Positions 1 through 5,934 of a stretch of 22,146 bases of DNA are shown here, piece by piece (position 1 is the first letter of the stretch; the number at the start of each line of letters is the position of its first letter). Position numbers and translations under genes: made by a program. The notes beneath the pieces were generated by a model. The model ran no database searches, was not told the DNA's origin, and saw only the letters and a program-made list of their open reading frames with translations. The DNA is from a virus, in the IMG/VR virus record IMGVR_UViG_3300005613_000443, positions 1-22,146 of that record, one strand, 5' to 3'.

Positions 1-140
1 TTGGCGATGGCTCCAGCGTTGGCTCCGGTGATGGCTGTGGCTCCGGTGATGGCTCCGGTGATGGTGATGGCGTTGGCGTTGGCTTTGGCGATGGCTTTGG
101 CTTTGGCTCTGGCGATGACACAAGAACAGGAGATAGTTAA
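1..140 (+). CDS. Glycine-alternating (Gly-X)n low-complexity protein, 3' part only
   Basis: This is the C-terminal end of a reading frame that enters from the left edge; the first complete codon is at base 3. The visible residues alternate Gly with Asp, Ser, Val, Phe or Cys, and end with Gly-Asp-Asp-Thr-Arg-Thr-Gly-Asp-Ser before the stop at 138-140. The stop overlaps the start of the next ORF in a TAATG. I do not recognise a family. The dipeptide pattern resembles silk-like or other glycine-rich structural sequence, but no function can be assigned. I chose this frame because it reads as Gly-X and continues the same protein type as the two ORFs after it. Other frames are also open, because the DNA is a hexanucleotide-like array. 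Confidence 0.5.
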   Translation, partial: GDGSSVGSGDGCGSGDGSGDGDGVGVGFGDGFGFGSGDDTRTGDS

Positions 141-143
141 TGG
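128..143 (+). promoter_or_regulatory. Shine-Dalgarno with stop/start overlap, copy 1
   Basis: AGGAGATAGTTAATGG combines a strong ribosome-binding site, the stop of the upstream glycine-rich ORF and the start of the next in 16 bases. An identical copy lies at 433-448. The identity suggests the whole junction was duplicated together with the gene. Confidence 0.6.
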
Positions 144-445
144 CACATATAGGCTATGGCGATGGCTCCGGCTTTGGCTTTGGCGCAGGCGATGGCGATG
201 GCTATGGCGATGGCGATGGCTATGGCTTTGGCTTTGGCGATGGCTTCGGCTCCGGTGATGGCTCCGGTGATGGTGATGGCGTTGGCGTTGGCTCCGGCTC
301 CGGTGATGGCTCCGGTGATGATGCAGGCTATGGCGATGGCGTTGGCGATGACTTTGGTTTTGGCTATGGCGCAGGCTTTGGCTTTGGCGCAGGCTGTTGG
401 GATGGCTGTGGCTATGGCTATGGTAGTGGGTTAGGAGATAGTTAA
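140..445 (+). CDS. Glycine-alternating (Gly-X)n low-complexity protein
   Basis: A 101-residue protein that after the first four residues is almost entirely Gly at every second position, with Asp, Ser, Phe, Tyr, Val and Ala between. It is acidic and has no Lys or Arg in the repeat body. There is no signal peptide or known domain. The start is supported by an AGGAGA Shine-Dalgarno six bases upstream and by a one-base overlap (TAATG) with the stop of the ORF before it. The same SD/stop/start arrangement follows at its own end. Possible roles include an adhesin, a fibre accessory protein or a structural filler, but this is speculation. The composition and higher GC content set it apart from the AT-rich genes downstream. 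It could also be a non-expressed repeat array, although the Shine-Dalgarno sequences argue against that. Confidence 0.55.
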   Translation: MAHIGYGDGSGFGFGAGDGDGYGDGDGYGFGFGDGFGSGDGSGDGDGVGVGSGSGDGSGDDAGYGDGVGDDFGFGYGAGFGFGAGCWDGCGYGYGSGLGDS

Positions 446-448
446 TGG
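433..448 (+). promoter_or_regulatory. Shine-Dalgarno with stop/start overlap, copy 2
   Basis: The same 16 bases as at 128-143, here joining the second and third glycine-rich ORFs. The arrangement predicts translational coupling along the set. Confidence 0.6.
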
Positions 449-669
449 ACTTTGAATTCACCGGCTATGGCGTTGGCGCTAGTTATAGTTCTGGCTCCGG
501 CTTTGACGAAGGCACAGGCTTTGGCGATGGTAGTGGGTTAGGAGATGCGGATAGATTTAATCCCAGAACATGCTGTTTTGCTTATGGTTATGGAGTTATG
601 ACAACAATATATGGCGATGGCTCTGGAGAAGGAACAACAGAAGGAATGAGTTTTGAATACAGAATTTAA
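445..669 (+). CDS. Glycine-rich protein, third of a tandem set
   Basis: A 74-residue protein that starts with MDFEFTGYGVG and keeps a Gly-X pattern for about 35 residues. A less repetitive segment follows with two adjacent cysteines (RFNPRTCCFAYGYGV), then a second short Gly-rich stretch ending YRI. The start overlaps the previous stop in TAATG and has AGGAGA just upstream, as in the preceding ORF. It shares a 19-base stretch with the end of that ORF (421-439 and 528-546). In the preceding ORF this stretch leads into the stop, while here the frame stays open. I do not recognise a family. The non-repetitive middle makes it look more like a real protein than the pure repeat ORFs before it. Confidence 0.55.
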   Translation: MDFEFTGYGVGASYSSGSGFDEGTGFGDGSGLGDADRFNPRTCCFAYGYGVMTTIYGDGSGEGTTEGMSFEYRI

Positions 670-796
670 AAAAGGATTTAATTGGACAATTGGAGCGATC
701 ACGGGTTTAGCATTATCAGCAATAATGCTGTTTTTGGCAGGTACGATGATTGCTGGGTGTCTTAAAATATTAGTGATAATGGGAGATTTTTTGTGA
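653..796 (+). CDS. Very small membrane protein (47 residues)
   Basis: Starting from TTG at 653, this frame encodes 47 residues. A short polar N-terminus (LNTEFKKGFN, first residue read as Met) is followed by a long hydrophobic stretch, WTIGAITGLALSAIMLFLAG and onward, able to span the membrane once or perhaps twice. The start has AAGGAA close upstream and lies inside the end of the preceding glycine-rich ORF. Its TGA stop overlaps the GTG start of the next gene in a GTGA, a typical sign of translational coupling. Small hydrophobic phage proteins of this kind include holins and other membrane modifiers, but nothing here is specific enough to assign one. An alternative is that only the non-coding gap 670-792 exists. 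Confidence 0.5.
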   Translation: MNTEFKKGFNWTIGAITGLALSAIMLFLAGTMIAGCLKILVIMGDFL

Positions 797-1065
797 AACT
801 AATGCTGAACGAAATTAGCGGTTTATTTTTTGATCCTGACTTTTACAAAACACAAAAGAAAATCATACCAGAATTAAGGGTACTTTCAGAAAATCGATAT
901 GTTATCCAGGCAAAAAGACGATCGAAGTTTCTGGAAAAAGGCGACTTCATAGTAGTTGACGATGATAATAATAATATTTATGTGCTCGAAAAAGACTTTA
1001 TAGAGGCTTATCGGACAAAGCACGATCTATTAGACAAGATTGATCCAGCAGATAATTTAGATTAG
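793..1065 (+). CDS. Hypothetical phage protein, 90 residues
   Basis: The frame starts with GTG at 793, overlapping the stop of the small membrane ORF by four bases, with GGGAGA upstream. The protein is soluble and mixed in charge. Its centre reads GDFIVVDDDNNNIYVLEKDF, a pattern seen in small phage proteins that carry a short beta-hairpin of the type GDYIV-DDxxNIYV-xxxxF. I cannot name a function. Its last 68 bases are overlapped on the opposite strand by the small ORF 998-1162, so the two genes converge. Confidence 0.7.
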   Translation: MKLMLNEISGLFFDPDFYKTQKKIIPELRVLSENRYVIQAKRRSKFLEKGDFIVVDDDNNNIYVLEKDFIEAYRTKHDLLDKIDPADNLD

Positions 1066-1162
1066 CTAACATCGCTAAATAAACATCTGTTCTTTCTGGA
1101 TCAAGATCATTTCTCAGCAAAGTTACGTAAAAATCATAGTGTTTTTGCAAAAAATCGTACAT
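998..1162 (-). CDS. Small minus-strand protein (54 residues)
   Basis: Read on the minus strand, ATG at 1162 is preceded by AAGGTGATAAT, a good ribosome-binding site. It begins nine bases after the stop of the minus-strand gene 1172-1378. The product starts MYDFLQKHYDFYVTLLRNDL, and its body (DPERTDVYLAMLANLNYLLD) looks like an amphipathic helical segment. It ends DKPL. The frame runs into the 3' end of the plus-strand gene 793-1065, giving a convergent overlap of 68 bases. I do not recognise a family. The ribosome-binding site and the tight spacing to its neighbour are the main support. Confidence 0.55.
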   Translation of the reverse strand: MYDFLQKHYDFYVTLLRNDLDPERTDVYLAMLANLNYLLDQSCLIDRALSDKPL

Positions 1163-1171
1163 ATTATCACC

Positions 1172-1378
1172 TTAATCTTTTACTTTGTATCCATCAAACC
1201 AAGCCGTTATGTAATCACCTAGAAGCGCAATTTCATCTAATGTATAAGTCGTTTTGATGTCTTCCGGTGATTTTAGTTGTTGAGCGCCACACGATGATAA
1301 AAAGTCTAAAAGTAGTGCTTTTCTACGGGTTTCGGTGTCGTTTATGCGTTTGTTATTTCGGCTATTCAGGTAATCCAT
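1172..1378 (-). CDS. Hypothetical minus-strand phage protein, 68 residues
   Basis: The chosen start is ATG at 1378, giving a product beginning MDYLNSRNNKRINDTETRRK, followed by helical, mixed-charge sequence that ends ITAWFDGYKVKD. The frame extends upstream to 1456, but that extension (rich in Ile, Cys and Val) looks like translated AT-rich intergenic sequence, and GGATTAAAA precedes the internal ATG. The protein is small and soluble. With the 54-residue ORF after it, it forms a short leftward unit diverging from the structural operon, a place where phages often put regulatory or early genes. No DNA-binding motif is evident and no function is assigned. Confidence 0.6.
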   Translation of the reverse strand: MDYLNSRNNKRINDTETRRKALLLDFLSSCGAQQLKSPEDIKTTYTLDEIALLGDYITAWFDGYKVKD

Positions 1379-1436
1379 TTTTAATCCGTTCGTTTGAAGG
1401 TTTGAAGTGAAGCGTACACAACATTGTATACACAGT

Positions 1437-1465
1437 ATTATATACACCATCATCAAAGCAAAGTC
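1437..1465 (-). promoter_or_regulatory. Candidate promoter for the leftward gene pair
   Basis: On the minus strand there is a perfect TATAAT at 1442-1437, about 60 bases upstream of the start at 1378. The matching -35 position (1465-1460, GACTTT) is a poor match. A TGTATACA palindrome lies just downstream at 1425-1432 and could be an operator. Confidence 0.3.
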
Positions 1466-1576
1466 TATAAAAAATCATAGTGAGTTGATAATATAGACAA
1501 TATATAATATATTTAATAAAAGATCTGTGCTTTGCACAAATAAAGATAAAAGTAAAGATAAACAAGAAATGATTTA

Positions 1577-1606
1577 TTGGAACGGTATTTAAACAGATGT
1601 TATATA
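1577..1606 (+). promoter_or_regulatory. Candidate late-operon promoter upstream of small terminase
   Basis: TTGGAA at 1577-1582 and TATATA at 1601-1606 are separated by 18 bases and each match the sigma70 consensus at four of six positions. They lie about 30 bases upstream of the first structural-operon start at 1636. In such AT-rich DNA this can occur by chance. Confidence 0.3.
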
Positions 1607-1635
1607 AACAATTTTAAGCAAAATAAGGGTTTTCT

Positions 1636-1998
1636 ATGGTTTTTAAAAAGGGTCAATCTGGTAATCCAAAGGGAAGGCAAAAAAAACCACCGGAAATTGC
1701 TTTTGCACAAAAGCTTTCACGGGAGTTTGTCCAATTGAGGTTAACACATTTTCTTAGGTTACCTCTCGATGAGTTACAGGATGTTCTGAAGGACAAAAAG
1801 CGCGAATCCGTTGACCATTTCATAGCCAGAATAATAGTTATGGGCATTCTAAAGGGTGACCACATTAGGCTTAACTTTATGTTTGATCGGTTAATTGGTA
1901 AAGTGACCGACAAGGTGGAGATCAGCAAACCGGAGCCGTTTATCATCGAAGGTGTCAACGGTGAGAGGATCGAGATGGGTGTTAAGGATTTAAAATAA
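1636..1998 (+). CDS. Small terminase-like DUF5681 protein
   Basis: The 120-residue protein opens with FKKGQSGNPKGR (residues 3-14), the signature of the DUF5681 domain found in phage proteins next to packaging genes. A charged helical middle follows, then MFDRLIGKVTDKVE, a pattern common near the C-terminus of such small-terminase candidates. Small terminase subunits bind the phage packaging site as a ring and load the DNA onto the large subunit. It is the first gene of the rightward operon, with AAGGG eight bases before the ATG. The family assignment is good. The small-terminase role is inferred from the domain, the size and the position upstream of the large terminase, and three genes intervene before that gene. 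Confidence 0.7.
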   Translation: MVFKKGQSGNPKGRQKKPPEIAFAQKLSREFVQLRLTHFLRLPLDELQDVLKDKKRESVDHFIARIIVMGILKGDHIRLNFMFDRLIGKVTDKVEISKPEPFIIEGVNGERIEMGVKDLK

Positions 1999-2009
1999 GG
2001 TAAAAAAGC

Positions 2010-3251
2010 ATGAGTTATCATATTGCAGATATGGAGCATAATAAGTTTACGCACCTTAGGGAAAACGTCACAGCCGTTAACATGGTGCCAGCGGATTCGC
2101 CAGCATCGGATGCTTTTTCGAGGTTGAGGGTGTCTAGTCCTCTAACGGTTTTTGATAATTTTGAGACTACGGTACAAAAAACTTATGCCTGGTCAGAAGC
2201 AACATCTGGCGGTGCATCTATTGCTTATGTCTCTAACACAGCAGCCACAAAGTTTGAAACATCTGCAGCGAGTGGAGATAAGGCGACAAGGTCCAGCAAA
2301 AAACTTTGCGAATATGTTCCAGGCACATCGCTATTAATTTTAAATACTGGTGTTTTGGGTGCTGGTGCTGCTAATTCACATCAACGGATTGGCCTTTTTG
2401 ACGATCAAAATGGTGTGTTTTTTGATCAGGTAGATGGTGTTTTGGGTGTCACTATTCGCTCATACACTACAGGAACAGCAGTTGACACGCACATCACCCA
2501 GGCATCCTGGAACATTGACAAAATGGATGGTACTGGCGTTAGTGGTATAACGATTGATACCACTAAAACCAACATATTCATCATAGACCTTCAGTGGCTT
2601 GGTGTTGGTCGGGTAAGGTTTGGTTTCGACATCGATGGTATGATTTTTTGGTGCCATGAGGTTAACAATGCCAATACTCGAAATGTGGTTTATATGTCTA
2701 CACCGAGACTACCGATCAGATACGAAGTTGAAAACACAGGTGCTTCATCTGCTCTAAATGATTTCAGACAAATTTGTTCTACAGCCATTGCCGAGGGTGT
2801 TTTTGGTAGCAATTATTTCCCAAGATCGATCAACAACGGAGTTACCCCGATAGATACATCAACAACAAAGAAACCGCTAATTTCGATGCAATTGAAATCG
2901 GCATTTGTCAACAAAGCGAACATCAGAATTACAAATGTATCCCCATCATCGACATCTAAAAGCGAAACATTGTTTGAGGTTTATCTAAATCCTACACTTA
3001 CAGGAGCATCTTTCGCTGATGTTGATGGGATCGCTCAACGGGATGTAACAGCATCAGCTGTGACGGGTGGGACCAGGATCGCTTCTTTTTATGCTACAGA
3101 TGCAACAAAAGCACCATTAGCGGCTTTTAAAAATCAGTTTGTACTGGGATCAGATCTAGCTGGTACATCGGATATTTTTACCGTCACGGCTCAAACAATA
3201 ACTGGGACAGATACATCATTGTGTGCTGTTGATTACGACGAACTATATTGA
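2010..3251 (+). CDS. Putative virion structural protein (beta-rich)
   Basis: This 413-residue protein contains SDAFSRLRVSSPLTVFDNFE near residues 33-52, a motif resembling the DAFGRLRVSxPxTLFD start seen in many phage structural proteins. The rest is rich in Ser, Thr, Gly and Ala with alternating hydrophobic residues, as expected for a beta-sandwich virion protein. It has no signal peptide, membrane segment or catalytic motif. AAGGT lies upstream of the ATG. Its place between the small and large terminase genes is unusual for a major virion component. It could be a head fibre, decoration or tail-associated protein, and I cannot decide between these. Confidence 0.55.
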   Translation: MSYHIADMEHNKFTHLRENVTAVNMVPADSPASDAFSRLRVSSPLTVFDNFETTVQKTYAWSEATSGGASIAYVSNTAATKFETSAASGDKATRSSKKLCEYVPGTSLLILNTGVLGAGAANSHQRIGLFDDQNGVFFDQVDGVLGVTIRSYTTGTAVDTHITQASWNIDKMDGTGVSGITIDTTKTNIFIIDLQWLGVGRVRFGFDIDGMIFWCHEVNNANTRNVVYMSTPRLPIRYEVENTGASSALNDFRQICSTAIAEGVFGSNYFPRSINNGVTPIDTSTTKKPLISMQLKSAFVNKANIRITNVSPSSTSKSETLFEVYLNPTLTGASFADVDGIAQRDVTASAVTGGTRIASFYATDATKAPLAAFKNQFVLGSDLAGTSDIFTVTAQTITGTDTSLCAVDYDELY

Positions 3252-3259
3252 GAGTGGAA

Positions 3260-3703
3260 ATGTTAGATAACCCAATTATCAAACCGATAAAATCATCTGG
3301 GCATTTTTTTGAGCTAATGGAACAATATGATTTTTATTTTAGCTTACCTGGTCAGTGGTCAAACAATTTCTATCTTGTCATACAAAAGGGTTATCGGTTT
3401 GATGGTGCGTCTATACCGAGTGCGTTGTGGGGGTTCCCGTTGATGTTGTCACCAGTTCACCCAAGGATTGTCCTTGGATCTATGATTCATGACCTATGCT
3501 ATGAAACAAAAGGTCACATCAATAAATCTGAGGATGCTACCCTTTACCAAAAGTCTCAAAGCGGCACATGGTATAAGTCTTATGCACCAATATCAAAAAA
3601 GGATGCCGACCTTCTTTTTTTGAGTATCAACAAACAAATGAACATGGATATAATTAGACGTAATCTTACATATTATGCAGTTAGATTTTTTGGAAGGTAT
3701 TAA
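3260..3703 (+). CDS. DUF1353 family protein
   Basis: The protein shows the DUF1353 core: GYRFDGASIPSALWGF, then SPVHPRIVLGSMIHDLCYE, then a conserved Asp-Ala-Asp-Leu-Leu-Phe segment (KKDADLLFLSI) and a C-terminal YYAVRFFGRY. DUF1353 proteins of about 100-150 residues are frequent in phages, often beside lysis or tail genes, and their biochemical role is not settled. The frame opens at a TTG (3248) that overlaps the previous stop. I prefer the ATG at 3260 because GAGAG sits at the right distance before it. The gene is followed directly, without a gap, by the NeuB-family gene. Confidence 0.8.
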   Translation: MLDNPIIKPIKSSGHFFELMEQYDFYFSLPGQWSNNFYLVIQKGYRFDGASIPSALWGFPLMLSPVHPRIVLGSMIHDLCYETKGHINKSEDATLYQKSQSGTWYKSYAPISKKDADLLFLSINKQMNMDIIRRNLTYYAVRFFGRY

Positions 3704-4624
3704 ATGAAAGTTGTATTAGATGTCGGTAGTAATTTTGACAACTACACAGATTGTGTAGAATCATGCAAAAAAGCAAAGCAACTTGGAGCTCAAGCAATAA
3801 AGTTCCAATGTTTTACGAGTGAAGATTTATATGGTTTCAAAGAGTTTGTAAAAAACGGAATCCCAAAACAATGGGTGCCTGGTTTGGCTGGTGTATGTCG
3901 TGACGAACAAATAGAGTTTATGTGCTCTGTTTTTAATAAAGACTTAGTATCGTTTATAGATCCTTATGTCACTACACACAAAGTAGCATCGTCTGAGTGC
4001 CGTAACAAAGATTTGCTGATGGAAATAAAGAAAACCCAAAAGCCGGTTTACTTGTCAATTGGCGGCTCAACATTTGAGAACATACAAAAGGCTCTGGCTA
4101 TTCTTGGCAAAGACAAGACAACCATTCTTTATTGTGTTGTTGATTATCCATCCAGAACACATGCTTTGGTTAACATCCCAAATCTAAGAAAGCGCTACAA
4201 TGTAGATGTTGGCTATTCCGACCATTCTCTCGATATTTATGAGGCTCCAATGTCAGCTAAAAGGCATGGTGCGACAGTTTTGGAAAAGCATTTCAAAATT
4301 AGAGATTTTGACAGCACAGACAACAATCATGCTCTAAATTTGATTGAAACAATGGCGATGATTGATCATTTAAATACATTATCTCAAGAGTTCAAAACGC
4401 ACACAGAAATAAACAATGCTTATGCTATTACAAGGCGATGCGTAGCTACTGAGTTAATTGAGATAGGCGACGAATTGATACTGAACAAAAACTATGGGCA
4501 TTACCGAGGATCACCAGATCTTAGGATGTCTGTAAGAAAAGCGACAGATCCACATGGTCACAAAGCACTAAGGGTTATCTATAAAGGCGAGGAAATCGTA
4601 AGAAAAGATTACAAACAAGAATGA
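3704..4624 (+). CDS. NeuB-family nonulosonic acid synthase (sialic/legionaminic/pseudaminic type)
   Basis: NeuB enzymes condense phosphoenolpyruvate with a six-carbon N-acetyl-hexosamine derivative to make nine-carbon acidic sugars. The N-terminal TIM-barrel region is recognisable by AIKFQCF (Lys33, Gln35), HKVASSE (Lys93, Glu98), ILYCVVDYPS (Tyr148), GYSDHS (Ser172-His174) and VLEKHF (Glu194, His196). A C-terminal SAF/antifreeze-like domain (about 243-303) contains RRCVATELIEIGDELIL and GEEIVRKD. At 306 residues it is shorter than the usual ~340. The N-terminal acidic residue that is Glu in AEIGxNH-type enzymes is Asp6 here (LDVGSN), and the Asn usually found just before the YP motif is replaced. 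The gene abuts DUF1353 on the left (TAA then ATG) and overlaps the large terminase by ATGA, so it is part of the late operon. The family is clear. The exact sugar product cannot be read. Confidence 0.85.
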   Translation: MKVVLDVGSNFDNYTDCVESCKKAKQLGAQAIKFQCFTSEDLYGFKEFVKNGIPKQWVPGLAGVCRDEQIEFMCSVFNKDLVSFIDPYVTTHKVASSECRNKDLLMEIKKTQKPVYLSIGGSTFENIQKALAILGKDKTTILYCVVDYPSRTHALVNIPNLRKRYNVDVGYSDHSLDIYEAPMSAKRHGATVLEKHFKIRDFDSTDNNHALNLIETMAMIDHLNTLSQEFKTHTEINNAYAITRRCVATELIEIGDELILNKNYGHYRGSPDLRMSVRKATDPHGHKALRVIYKGEEIVRKDYKQE

Positions 4625-5925
4625 AATTTAAACCACATTCCGAAAAGCAAAACAGAATTATCTTTTCTGAGAAAAAGATTACGATTGCGGCAACAGGTAT
4701 CCAATTTGGAAAAACGTTGTCTGGAGTGGTGTGGCTCAAAAAGTACATGCATAGGCACACGTCAAAAGACGATAACTTTATTATCACAACACCAACGTAC
4801 AAGATTCTAAAACAGGCTACCTTACCACCGTTTATGAAACTTAATGATGGCTTGGGTAGACTTAACAAGGCCGACATGTGCTTCGAAATGCACGCTGGTG
4901 GGAATGTTTGGATCAGGTCCGGCCAAAATCCTGATTCGGTGGTGGGTATCACTAATGTGAGAGCCATATTATGCGATGAGGGAGGCCTTTATTCAAGGTA
5001 TTTCTGGGATAATATCCAGGCCAGGAGTTCTTTTTCATCATGTCCGGTTTGTATCGTAACATCACCGTACTCGTTAAACTGGCTTTATACCGATTTTATT
5101 CGGAAAATACAGCAAAAAGATCCATACATTATGGAGATGTGCGAATATGTCCAGGCAGCGAGTTACGAAAACCCATATTTTCCTAAAGCAGAATATGATG
5201 AAAGAAAACTGACCATGGACAGTCACCGTTTTTCGATGATTTACGGTGGTAACTTTGGCCGAATGGAAGGTTTGGTTTACAAATGTTTCGATGACGATGT
5301 CGATGTCATTGATCCAATACCGTTGCCGCCAGAGACCAAGTTTTATGGTGGGATAGATTGGGGGTACACTGATCCAATGGTCATTACTATCCGAGCAGTT
5401 CTACCATCTGGTTATCAATATCAGATTGCTGAGTATTACAAAACTCAGCAAACGATACGAGATGTGATCGAGATGGCAAAGTCTTATAATTCGATTTACA
5501 AAAAAGTCATATTTGTTTGCGATCCAAGCCGGCCAGAATATATCCAAGAGCTCAATGCCAACGGCATTATTGCTTATCCTGCTCGTAATGATATTAGGCT
5601 CGGAATCGACTACCACTATGATTTAATTGCAAATAAAAAGTACAAAGTTTTTAGAAATACTTCTCCGCACACAATAGACGAATATTCGCAGTACCATTAT
5701 CCTGAGCCTAAAAATCTTAAGCCCGATCAAGGGCAAAAAGATATGTTGCCGGTAGACATTCAAAATCATTGCATGGACAGCAACAGATATATTACTATGG
5801 CTACATATAACTTTGCAGGACACAAGAAAAAGATTATAATAAAAGATCATAACGTGAAAGAGGCATTGCCTTATTTAATAGATCCAGAACAAGAAAAGCT
5901 ATTTAAAAAAAGACGACTTGCATAA
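4621..5925 (+). CDS. terL: Terminase large subunit
   Basis: This is the packaging motor ATPase/nuclease. Residues 24-32 (ATGIQFGKT) form the Walker A loop, residues 116-120 (ILCDE) the Walker B motif with its catalytic Glu, and CIVTSPY at 144-150 fits the ATPase coupling motif. The RNase H-like nuclease domain follows with Asp246 in YGGIDWGYTDP, Asp301 in FVCDPSRPE and Asp386 in NHCMDSNRY as the likely metal-binding acids. At 434 residues it is complete and of normal size. The start overlaps the NeuB-family stop in ATGA. The family resembles the large terminases of headful-packaging podoviruses, but the packaging mode cannot be proved from sequence alone. Confidence 0.95.
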   Translation: MKFKPHSEKQNRIIFSEKKITIAATGIQFGKTLSGVVWLKKYMHRHTSKDDNFIITTPTYKILKQATLPPFMKLNDGLGRLNKADMCFEMHAGGNVWIRSGQNPDSVVGITNVRAILCDEGGLYSRYFWDNIQARSSFSSCPVCIVTSPYSLNWLYTDFIRKIQQKDPYIMEMCEYVQAASYENPYFPKAEYDERKLTMDSHRFSMIYGGNFGRMEGLVYKCFDDDVDVIDPIPLPPETKFYGGIDWGYTDPMVITIRAVLPSGYQYQIAEYYKTQQTIRDVIEMAKSYNSIYKKVIFVCDPSRPEYIQELNANGIIAYPARNDIRLGIDYHYDLIANKKYKVFRNTSPHTIDEYSQYHYPEPKNLKPDQGQKDMLPVDIQNHCMDSNRYITMATYNFAGHKKKIIIKDHNVKEALPYLIDPEQEKLFKKRRLA

Positions 5926-5934
5926 GGTGATAAA

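Larger units (their letters stand above)
1..440 (+). repeat. Hexanucleotide-like GGCNNN array
   Basis: The stretch is built largely of GGC or GGT codons alternating with GAT, TTT, TCC, TAT or GTT, so DNA hexamers such as GGCGAT and GGCTTT recur throughout. Two other forward frames also stay open over long stretches and read as Met-Ala/Leu-Ala or Trp-Arg/Trp-Leu runs, which is a by-product of the hexamer periodicity. Runs of GG spaced about four bases apart could also form G-rich RNA structure. Such arrays can expand or contract by slippage. Confidence 0.7.
1379..1635. other. AT-rich divergent intergenic region
   Basis: This 257-base gap separates the leftward gene pair from the rightward structural operon. 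It is very AT-rich, with runs such as ATATATAATATATTT. It holds a palindromic TGTATACA at 1425-1432, a small hairpin TGTGC-TTT-GCACA at 1526-1538 and candidate promoters on both strands, listed separately. I see no convincing gene here: the minus-strand frame 1362-1565 is open only because of base composition. Confidence 0.6.

Noticed and set aside
156-434. Alternative forward frame reading as Met-Ala/Leu-Ala repeats
   Set aside because: It is a by-product of the hexamer array. It lacks the repeated Shine-Dalgarno and TAATG coupling that the Gly-X frame has.
1379-1456. Upstream extension of the 68-residue minus-strand gene to 1456
   Set aside because: The added residues look like non-coding sequence and would place coding over the best minus-strand -10 element. 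The internal ATG at 1378 has GGA at a suitable distance.
1526-1538. TGTGC-TTT-GCACA hairpin as a terminator
   Set aside because: The stem is five base pairs and no run of T follows on either strand, so it does not look like an intrinsic terminator.
1362-1565. Minus-strand open frame of 67 residues
   Set aside because: It overlaps the better-supported minus-strand gene in another frame and is translated AT-rich intergenic sequence (runs of Ile, Phe, Tyr and Cys) with no good ribosome-binding site.
1653-2054. Minus-strand frame of 133 residues antisense to the small terminase-like gene
   Set aside because: The plus-strand frame has a recognised domain and a ribosome-binding site. This one is a shadow.
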